Positions 57,093 through 64,000 of a DNA stretch of 64,000 bases are shown piece by piece (within the stretch, counting starts at the first letter, position 1; each line of letters opens with the position of its first letter). Origin of the DNA: Chloroflexi bacterium B3_Chlor. GTDB lineage: Bacteria > Chloroflexota > Anaerolineae > UBA7937 > B3-Chlor. Below the pieces are notes generated by a model that saw only the letters and a list, made by a program, of their open reading frames with translations, was not told the DNA's origin and ran no database searches. Where the stretch lies: the NCBI GenBank assembly GCA_005223035.1, contig NJBK01000001.1, positions 62,001 to 126,000 of the forward strand, read 5' to 3'. A program made the translations under genes and the position numbers.

Positions 57093-57665
57093 GTGGGCCA
57101 ATGGCCTTCTTGCGTAATTGAGGAGAACAGCTTGAGCGAGGACCTGCTATCCAGTAGGCGGATATATGAGGGGCGGATAGTCAATCTTCGGGTCGACAGT
57201 GTGCGTCTGCCCAGCGGTCGGATCACTGAGAGGGAGATCGTCGAGCACCGCGGGGCGGTGGCCATTGTGGCCTTGGACGAGGAAGAGAACGTATTGTTAG
57301 TCAACCAGTTCCGGTCTGCTGTGGGAGAAGAACTCCTGGAATTGCCGGCGGGAACCCTGGAGCCCGGTGAGGACGCCAGAGCGTGCGCATTTCGAGAGTT
57401 GCAGGAGGAGACTGGGTACGTGGCGGAGCACCTGGAGGAACTGTACCTCTTCTATGCCTCCCCTGGCTTCTGCAATGAACGCATCTGGCTGTACCTGGCC
57501 ACCGGTTTGACACTAGGCTCTCAACGGGTGGAGAGTGACGAGATCATCGAGGTCGTTAGGATACCTTTGGACAGAGCCCTGGAGATGATCGGGACCGGGG
57601 AGATATGTGATGGCAAGAGCATCTTGGGGCTGACGGCTGCCGGTGCCAAACTGTTGACTTTGTAG
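57093..57665 (+). CDS. Nudix hydrolase, ADP-ribose pyrophosphatase-like (start may be internal)
   Basis: ELPAGTLEPGEDARACAFRELQEETGYVAE Nudix box. Confidence 0.9.
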   Translation: MGQWPSCVIEENSLSEDLLSSRRIYEGRIVNLRVDSVRLPSGRITEREIVEHRGAVAIVALDEEENVLLVNQFRSAVGEELLELPAGTLEPGEDARACAFRELQEETGYVAEHLEELYLFYASPGFCNERIWLYLATGLTLGSQRVESDEIIEVVRIPLDRALEMIGTGEICDGKSILGLTAAGAKLLTL

Positions 57666-57706
57666 CCGAAGCCGTGTTTCCGTAGAGGGTCTGGCGTTAT
57701 CAAGAT

Positions 57707-58114
57707 TTGGAGGGGAGGGGATTGAGTGTGGAGCCCACAGATCGTAGGTATTCGAAGGAGCATGAGTGGGCAAAGCTGGATGAAGGACTGGCTGTAGTAG
57801 GTATCACCCACTATGCTCAAGAGCAGTTGGGAGACATAGTCTATGTGGAATTGCCCCAGGCTGGAGACACTTTGAGGCAGTTCGAGTCGTTTGGCATCAT
57901 AGAGTCTGTGAAGGCCGCATCGGACCTTTGGGCTCCCATCAGTGGGGAGGTAGTAGCTGTCAACGAAGAGCTCGTGGACAGGCCTGAACTGGTGAACGAA
58001 GATCCGTATGAAGGCGGGTGGATGCTGAAGGTGCATCCGCAGGACGAGTCCGAGATGGGTGCCTTGATGACGGCGGAGGAGTATGGGGCCCTTCTGAAGA
58101 CTCTCGAGGAATAA
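57707..58114 (+). CDS. gcvH: glycine cleavage system H protein (start may be about 57725)
   Basis: RRYSKEHEWAKLDEGLAVVGITHYAQEQLGDIVYVELPQAGDTLRQFESFGIIESVKAASDLWAPISGEVV. Confidence 0.96.
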   Translation: MEGRGLSVEPTDRRYSKEHEWAKLDEGLAVVGITHYAQEQLGDIVYVELPQAGDTLRQFESFGIIESVKAASDLWAPISGEVVAVNEELVDRPELVNEDPYEGGWMLKVHPQDESEMGALMTAEEYGALLKTLEE

Positions 58115-58116
58115 TC

Positions 58117-59466
58117 ATGAGTTCGTATATCCCCAATACCGATGCTGATCGGAGGGAGATGCTTGAGACTCTGGGCCTCGATTCTCTTCAGGAACTCTTC
58201 GAGGCTATCCCCCCCGAGAAGCGATACCCTCATCTCGATCTCCCTCCTCCCTTGTCGGAGATGGAGGTGAAGGAACTTCTGCGTGGCTTGGCGGAAAAGA
58301 ACGCTGATCTTGATCATCACCCCTGCTTTCTTGGAGCCGGGGCCTATCATCATTTCGTCCCAGCTGTCGTGGATCACATCATCAGTCGGGGTGAGTTCTA
58401 CACCGCTTATACGCCCTACCAACCGGAGGTCAGCCAGGGAACGCTGACCACCATCTATGAGTTCCAGACGATGGTGTGTCAGCTGACAGGAATGGATGTC
58501 GCGAACGCGTCCATGTACGACGGAGCCACTGGTGTCGCTGAGGCAGGGTTGATGGCGGCTCGAGTCACACGTCGGTATGGATTGGTGGTGGCCTCCACCC
58601 TCCATCCTCGCTACCGCCAGGTACTGAGAACCTACACGCAGGGCATGGGCATGGACATACAGGAGGTTGGCTACGGGGAGGACGGTGGGGTGGATCTTCG
58701 CCAGGCGGACCAACTACTCGGCGCTGGGACGGCCGCGCTGATGGTTCAGTATCCCAACTTCCTTGGCAGCTTGGAAGACCTTCAACCCTTAAGCGAGCTG
58801 GCGAACCGGGTGGGGGCTCTCCTTGCGGTCTGCGTGGATCCCGTAGCCTTGGGCCTCTTTCGTCCCCCTGGGGAGCAGGGAGCTGACATTGTGGTGGGCG
58901 AGGGACAGAGCCTGGGTAGCCCTCCGAGCTACGGAGGTCCTTACGTGGGTCTCTTCGCCTGCCGCCAGAAGTACTTGCGGCAGATGCCCGGACGCCTGGT
59001 GGGTATGACCACCGACACAGACGGCCGCAGGGGGTTCGTCCTCACGTTTCAGCCTCGGGAGCAGCATATTCGGAGGGAGAAGGCTACTTCCAACATATGC
59101 ACCAATGAGGCTCTTGTCGCTCTAGCAGCCGCCACACATCTGGCGATCATGGGCAAGCAAGGCCTGCGCCAGGTGGCTGAGCTGTGCTACCACAAGGCTC
59201 ACTATGCTGCCGACGGGATCGATGCCCTCCCAGGATACGAGAGACTCTTTGGGCAGTTCTTCAAGGAGTTCGTGATTCGGACGCCTGTGTCGCCAGCCAC
59301 AGTGAACGCCCTCTTGATGGAACGGGGTATCATCGGCGGCTATCGGTTGGAAAGAGATTATCCCCAGTTGGGCGACTGTCTTCTCCTGTGCGTCACGGAG
59401 ATGAACACTAAGGAGGAAATCGACAGTTTGTTGGAGGCCTTGAGGGAGATTGGGGACTCAAGATGA
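58117..59466 (+). CDS. gcvPA: glycine dehydrogenase (decarboxylating) subunit 1
   Basis: [68 protein letters not shown]. Confidence 0.96.
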   Translation: MSSYIPNTDADRREMLETLGLDSLQELFEAIPPEKRYPHLDLPPPLSEMEVKELLRGLAEKNADLDHHPCFLGAGAYHHFVPAVVDHIISRGEFYTAYTPYQPEVSQGTLTTIYEFQTMVCQLTGMDVANASMYDGATGVAEAGLMAARVTRRYGLVVASTLHPRYRQVLRTYTQGMGMDIQEVGYGEDGGVDLRQADQLLGAGTAALMVQYPNFLGSLEDLQPLSELANRVGALLAVCVDPVALGLFRPPGEQGADIVVGEGQSLGSPPSYGGPYVGLFACRQKYLRQMPGRLVGMTTDTDGRRGFVLTFQPREQHIRREKATSNICTNEALVALAAATHLAIMGKQGLRQVAELCYHKAHYAADGIDALPGYERLFGQFFKEFVIRTPVSPATVNALLMERGIIGGYRLERDYPQLGDCLLLCVTEMNTKEEIDSLLEALREIGDSR

Positions 59467-60920
59467 CAGAGCCGTTGCTCTTCGAGTTGAGCTCGCCTGG
59501 GCGCGTGGGCTGTCGGCTGCCTGAGTTGGATGTACCCGAGACCGCGTTGCCAGAGAAGTCCCTGCGCCGAGAGTTGCCGTTGCCTGAACTGAGCGAGAGA
59601 GAGGTCGCTCAGCACTTCACTCGCCTGTCTCAGCTCAATTTCAGTGTTGATACCGGATTCTATCCTCTTGGTTCCTGTACCATGAAGTACAACCCCAAGC
59701 TGCACGAAGAAGTGGCTCGCTTCCCCGGATTCGCTCACATCCATCCTTGGCAGAGCGAATCAACGGTGCAAGGGGCTTTGCAATTGATGTACGAGCTGCA
59801 GGAGTATCTGGCAGAGATAACGGGCCTGCCCGGCGTCAGCCTGCAGCCGGTAGCTGGTGCCCACGGAGAGTTGACCGGCATGCTCATCGTTCGAGCCTAC
59901 CACCTGGAACACGGAGATGAGGGCAGGACGGTGGTTCTGGTCCCTGATTCGGCCCATGGGACCAACCCAGCGACGGCTAGCATGTGTGGCTATGAGGTGG
60001 TGACTGTTTCATCTGATCCGCGCGGCAACACAGATGTTGGGGAACTGGGCAGGCTGATGGACGAAACGGTAGCCGGGCTGATGTTGACCAACCCCAATAC
60101 CTTGGGGCTCTTTGAGGAGCACATCCTTCAGGTGACGGAGATCGTTCATGAGGCCGGAGGTTTGATTTACTGCGACGGTGCCAATATGAACGCCCTGCTG
60201 GGCATCGCCTCCACAGGCGAGTTGGGCACCGATGTCCTGCATCTCAATCTACACAAGACCTTCAGCACCCCTCACGGTGGTGGAGGGCCTGGAGCGGGAG
60301 CCACGGCCGTGACAGAAGAACTGACCCCTTTCTTGCCGACTCCGGTAGCAGCGCGGCGAGAAGAGCGGGAATCTACAGCCGCGCTCACGGAATACTATCT
60401 CGACTACGAACGTCCCCATTCGATTGGCCCGGTGAGCGGGTTCTACGGGAACTTCGGAGTGATGGTCAAGGCTTACGCGTATCTTCGCTCGCTGGGTGAG
60501 CGCGGACTGCGGGAGGTGAGCGAGAACGCAGTGCTCAATGCAAACTACTTGTTGGAGCAACTCAAAGGCTACTACCACTTGCCGTATGACCGCCCCTGCC
60601 TTCATGAATGCGTTTTCTCTGGCAAGGCCCAGGCAAATCTGGGTGTGCACACAGTGGACATAGCTAAGAGGCTTATTGATCTTGGTTTTCATCCGCCAAC
60701 TGTCTATTTCCCTCTCATCGTTGATGAGGCCTTGATGATCGAGCCGACAGAGACGGAGAGCCTTGAGACGCTGGACGCCTTTGTCACAGCGATGCGCCAG
60801 ATAGCTCGGGAGGCGGAGTCGGAGCCGGAACTGGTGAGGGGTGCGCCCCGAACCACGCCTGTCACCAGGCTCGACGAGGCGACAGCGGCCCGCAAGCCCA
60901 ACCTGAAATGGCAGGGATAG
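59463..60920 (+). CDS. gcvPB: glycine dehydrogenase (decarboxylating) subunit 2
   Basis: [67 protein letters not shown] overlap with gcvPA. Confidence 0.96.
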   Translation: MTEPLLFELSSPGRVGCRLPELDVPETALPEKSLRRELPLPELSEREVAQHFTRLSQLNFSVDTGFYPLGSCTMKYNPKLHEEVARFPGFAHIHPWQSESTVQGALQLMYELQEYLAEITGLPGVSLQPVAGAHGELTGMLIVRAYHLEHGDEGRTVVLVPDSAHGTNPATASMCGYEVVTVSSDPRGNTDVGELGRLMDETVAGLMLTNPNTLGLFEEHILQVTEIVHEAGGLIYCDGANMNALLGIASTGELGTDVLHLNLHKTFSTPHGGGGPGAGATAVTEELTPFLPTPVAARREERESTAALTEYYLDYERPHSIGPVSGFYGNFGVMVKAYAYLRSLGERGLREVSENAVLNANYLLEQLKGYYHLPYDRPCLHECVFSGKAQANLGVHTVDIAKRLIDLGFHPPTVYFPLIVDEALMIEPTETESLETLDAFVTAMRQIAREAESEPELVRGAPRTTPVTRLDEATAARKPNLKWQG

Positions 60921-60984
60921 CGCTGTGTGCGAAATGAACCTTCTACAGGGATTTCTGGTGTGAATAGTTGGAGGGGGACGCCTG

Positions 60985-61566
60985 ATGCTTGACGACGTGG
61001 AACTGGTGCCCAGGATCCAGGAAGGCGACCTGGATGCCTTTGAGACCCTGTACCACAAGTACAAGAATGAGCTATACAGAACGGCTCTCGTTATTACCAG
61101 GGATCGAGGGGCAGCAGAAGAGCTCTTGCAGGACTGTTTTCTCAGGGCGTATGATCACATGGATAGGGTTGATGGTTGTTCTTCACTGAGGCCTTGGCTA
61201 CATCGTATCATCGTCAACTTGAGCTACAACTGGGCGGCCAAGAAGCGGTTGCGGCTTATCTCTCTTGAAGATGTATTCGGTCGTTTGCTGCTGGTACCAC
61301 GCACATCTCCGGAGCGGGCTCTTGAACGGGAGGAGTTGCTCCGAGTGGTGGACGAGGCTGTAAGGTCTCTCAGTATGCCCCAGCGAGCAGTAGTTATCCT
61401 ATTCTACTTGCAAGGTTTCAGCTTGGCCGAAATCGCGTATGTGCTGGATTGTCCTGTCGGAACAGTCAAGTCTCGGCTACACAATGCTCGCAAGGCTCTA
61501 AGGCAGAGATTGATCTCCGACTCGCGCGTGTCCAGCGAAGCTGCTTATGAACTTCTGTCGTCTTGA
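60985..61566 (+). CDS. ECF-type RNA polymerase sigma factor
   Basis: AFETLYHKYKNELYRTALVITRDRGAAEELLQDCFLRAYDHMDRV...RAVVILFYLQGFSLAEIAYVLDCPVGTVKSRLHNARKALRQRL. Confidence 0.93.
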   Translation: MLDDVELVPRIQEGDLDAFETLYHKYKNELYRTALVITRDRGAAEELLQDCFLRAYDHMDRVDGCSSLRPWLHRIIVNLSYNWAAKKRLRLISLEDVFGRLLLVPRTSPERALEREELLRVVDEAVRSLSMPQRAVVILFYLQGFSLAEIAYVLDCPVGTVKSRLHNARKALRQRLISDSRVSSEAAYELLSS

Positions 61567-61594
61567 AAGATAGGCGGCGCCTGTGAGGTGGTAG

Positions 61595-62091
61595 ATGGGC
61601 GACAAAAAGAGAGACGAACTGGATGTCTTGGTGGAGTGGGCTCTTAGAGACTGTGTGTCCGGCGAGACGCCTCCGCAGCGGGTTTGGACAGACATCAGGC
61701 TGGGAGTCCAAGAGCAGCGCGGGCAGGCATTGCCCAGGTTCAGGCATGTGCGCAGTCTATGGGCGGAAGTCCTATCCTGCGGGGCCGATTTTGTCGTAGG
61801 TGCAGGCCTCATCTTGACACCTTCCGCAATGGGTGGCGAAAGCGGGTGGACAGAAAGGCTAGTGTTGGCTGGACACTCATCTACTCCCCTGCACTACTCC
61901 ATCCACCACTGATGCTGAGCGATTGGCTTGGCACTGGCTGGGGGTGGGGCATCCTCACTGTAGCTCATCTGCTCTCCTCTGTCGCTTCGTTTTGTATTCT
62001 TCCTGCAACAGTCAGTATGCATGGCAGGCCTCGCTTCGCCCCTTTGCGGAGTGAACGACGCAGGGCCGTGGTTGTCGGGAGAGAATGGTGA
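61595..62091 (+). other. short gene after the sigma factor, possibly a frameshifted anti-sigma-like membrane protein
   Basis: N-term ORF 61595-61912; hydrophobic C-term (LGTGWGWGILTVAHLLSSVASFCILP) lies in an overlapping frame whose TGA at 62089-62091 overlaps the oppD ATG. Confidence 0.4.
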
Positions 62092-63122
62092 GTGGAGCGT
62101 CTTTGTTAGAGGTAAAAGACCTGATAACCCAGTTCGATACCGCCGATGGGGTGGTGCGGGCTGTGAATGGGGTTTCCTTCTCCATTAATGAGGGGGAGAC
62201 GCTGGGTATTGTGGGTGAGAGTGGATGTGGCAAGACCGTGACGGCCCTGTCCATCGTGGGCCTCATACCTCAGCCTGCCGGCAAGATCGTCAGTGGCCAC
62301 GTGCTGTTCCAGGGACGTGATCTTCTGTCGGTCGGGAATCAGGAGATGTGCGAGATAAGAGGGGCCAAGATAGGGTTCATCTTTCAGGATCCCATGACGT
62401 CCCTCAACCCGGTGCTTACTATCGGGGAACAGATCACCGAGGTTGTGGATCTGCATCTGAACTTAGATCCGAAGGATACCAGGAAGAGAGCTGTCGAACT
62501 CCTGCAAGTGGTGGGTATGCCAGAGGCAGAAGAACGCATGGGCGAGTATCCCCATAGTTTTAGCGGGGGCATGAGACAAAGAGCCATGATCGCGATGGCT
62601 CTAGCTTGCGGTCCCTACTTGCTCATTGCCGATGAGCCGACCACGGCCCTGGATGTGACCATCCAGGCCCAGATCCTGGATTTGGTCAAAAGGCTGAAGC
62701 GAGACAGGGGACTAAGCATCCTCTGGATAACTCACGATCTGGGGATCATGGCTGGACTGGCGGATCGTGTGCTGGTCATGTATGCAGGATACATAGTCGA
62801 GTCTGCTGACGTCAAGGCTCTGTACAGAGATCCTCGCCACCCTTATACTCTGGGGCTGTTGGCTTCCATACCCCGCCTCGATGACGATGAGAGGAAAGCT
62901 CTGACACCCATCGACGGAGTGCCTCCCGATCTTGTGAACATGCCTTCGGGCTGTCCATTTCATCCTCGCTGTTCCTACGCCAGGTCTCGATGTTCGCAGA
63001 CGATGCCCCAGCCTCGCAAGATTGGCACGGATCATATTGTGGCTTGCTGGGTGGACGTCCCGCGGGCCGAGGCCTCGTTGCCCGAGCAGGAAGCTTCATT
63101 CTGGTCCAGGGACGCTGCCTAG
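62085..63122 (+). CDS. oligopeptide/dipeptide ABC transporter ATPase (OppD/DppD-like)
   Basis: GESGCGKTVTALSIVGLI, FSGGMRQRAMIAMALACGPYLLIADEPTTALDVTIQAQIL, C-term CPFHPRCSYARSRCSQ. Confidence 0.95.
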   Translation: MVSGASLLEVKDLITQFDTADGVVRAVNGVSFSINEGETLGIVGESGCGKTVTALSIVGLIPQPAGKIVSGHVLFQGRDLLSVGNQEMCEIRGAKIGFIFQDPMTSLNPVLTIGEQITEVVDLHLNLDPKDTRKRAVELLQVVGMPEAEERMGEYPHSFSGGMRQRAMIAMALACGPYLLIADEPTTALDVTIQAQILDLVKRLKRDRGLSILWITHDLGIMAGLADRVLVMYAGYIVESADVKALYRDPRHPYTLGLLASIPRLDDDERKALTPIDGVPPDLVNMPSGCPFHPRCSYARSRCSQTMPQPRKIGTDHIVACWVDVPRAEASLPEQEASFWSRDAA

Positions 63123-63141
63123 TTGGATGTCCGCGCCAAAC

Positions 63142-63170
63142 TTGACAGGTCGGCCTTGATGCTGTATTAT
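63142..63170 (+). promoter_or_regulatory. promoter TTGACA-N17-TATTAT
   Basis: -35 63142-63147, -10 63165-63170, 17-nt spacer. Confidence 0.65.
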
Positions 63171-63284
63171 TTACAATCTGGGCGGCGAAAGACAACCGCC
63201 GAGACAAGGCGTTGGCGGTCCATCTAGAGAACCTATCATCTGGATCGGGCGTCAGGGGTGGAAGACTTGTAAGGAGGCAGACAC

Positions 63285-64000
63285 ATGGCTTTGCTTGAAG
63301 TGCATGGCTTGAACACCCGGTTCTACACCGACGACGGTGTTGTGCGAGCCGTGAACGGGGTGTCCTGGGAGGTGGATGAGGGTGAGACCTTGGGCATCGT
63401 GGGAGAGAGCGGGTGCGGTAAGAGCGTCAGTGTGCTCTCCATCTTGGGCCTGATACCTCAGCCACCTGGCAAGATCGAGAGCGGTGAGGTCTTTTTCGAG
63501 GGCAAGGATCTCATGCAATTAAGCAACGATGAGATGCGTGCCATCAGGGGAAACAAGATAGCCATGGTCTTCCAAGACCCTATGACCTCCTTGAACCCTG
63601 TCCTCACGATCAATCAGCAGATTAGCGAAGCACTGATGCTGCACCAGGGCATGAACAAGAAGCAGGCCCGCGAGCGGACGGCGGAGCTTCTGGAGTTGGT
63701 GCAGATACCTCAGGCTGAGGACCGCCTGGATGACTACCCTCATCAGTTCAGTGGAGGAATGCGGCAACGAGCCATGATCGCCATGGCTCTCTCCTGCATT
63801 CCCCAGATCCTCATCGCCGATGAGCCGACAACCGCTCTGGATGTAACCATACAGGCCCAGATCATCGAGTTGGTGAAGGAGTTGAGGGACGAGATCGGCA
63901 TGGCCATCATTTGGATTACCCACGACTTGGGCATTATTGCTGGCATAGCGGACAGGGTGGCTGTCATGTACGCGGGGTTCATTATCGAGTCAGCGGATGT
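63285..64000 (+). CDS. second OppD/DppD-like ABC ATPase, 3' truncated by window edge
   Basis: Not in the ORF track because no stop is reached: MALLEVHGLNTRFYTDDGVVRAVNGVSWEVDEGETLGIVGESGCGKSVSVLSILGLIPQPPGKIESGEVFFEG...FSGGMRQRAMIAMALSCIPQILIADEPTTALDV. Confidence 0.93.
   Translation, partial: MALLEVHGLNTRFYTDDGVVRAVNGVSWEVDEGETLGIVGESGCGKSVSVLSILGLIPQPPGKIESGEVFFEGKDLMQLSNDEMRAIRGNKIAMVFQDPMTSLNPVLTINQQISEALMLHQGMNKKQARERTAELLELVQIPQAEDRLDDYPHQFSGGMRQRAMIAMALSCIPQILIADEPTTALDVTIQAQIIELVKELRDEIGMAIIWITHDLGIIAGIADRVAVMYAGFIIESAD

Noticed and set aside
57841-58713. 290-aa minus-strand ORF opposite gcvH/gcvPA
   Set aside because: Overlaps two certain genes and has no domain signature.
1-64000. 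CRISPR arrays, prophage or intact transposase genes
   Set aside because: No regularly spaced repeats and no transposase, integrase, capsid or terminase motifs in the ORF translations.

Overview
The window is 64 kb of gene-dense bacterial chromosome. Gene content and architectures suggest a Chloroflexota-like bacterium, but this is inference. I saw no rRNA, recognisable tRNA, CRISPR array, prophage or intact IS element. The backbone consists of housekeeping blocks: (i) a minus-strand nusA-ylxR-infB-rbfA-nrnA-truB-ribF translation operon that runs directly into an archease-GYD-rtcB RNA-repair module; (ii) a plus-strand rpsB-tsf-pyrH-frr-uppS-cdsA block; (iii) gcvH-gcvPA-gcvPB; (iv) an acyl-CoA metabolism cluster; (v) a Ni/Co ECF transporter with a Fur-family regulator and two CooC-like ATPases; (vi) tandem adenine deaminases; (vii) oligopeptide ABC ATPases at the right edge. 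The points most worth a second look are: a RodZ-like HTH-TM-M1 peptidase fusion; a 7TM-GAF-like-HTH putative membrane transcription factor beside a macrodomain gene; an HTH-receiver regulator divergent from an Amt gene with spaced GATTATC-type repeats between them; a hairpin just downstream of the nusA promoter; a TGCAA-N5-TTGCA palindrome upstream of the Fur-family gene; an orphan promoter/terminator unit that could be a small RNA; a thiolase interrupted by one in-frame TAA next to an internally deleted thiolase relic; and an adenine deaminase paralogue altered in a conserved motif. All calls come from reading the sequence and the supplied translations. No database search was run.
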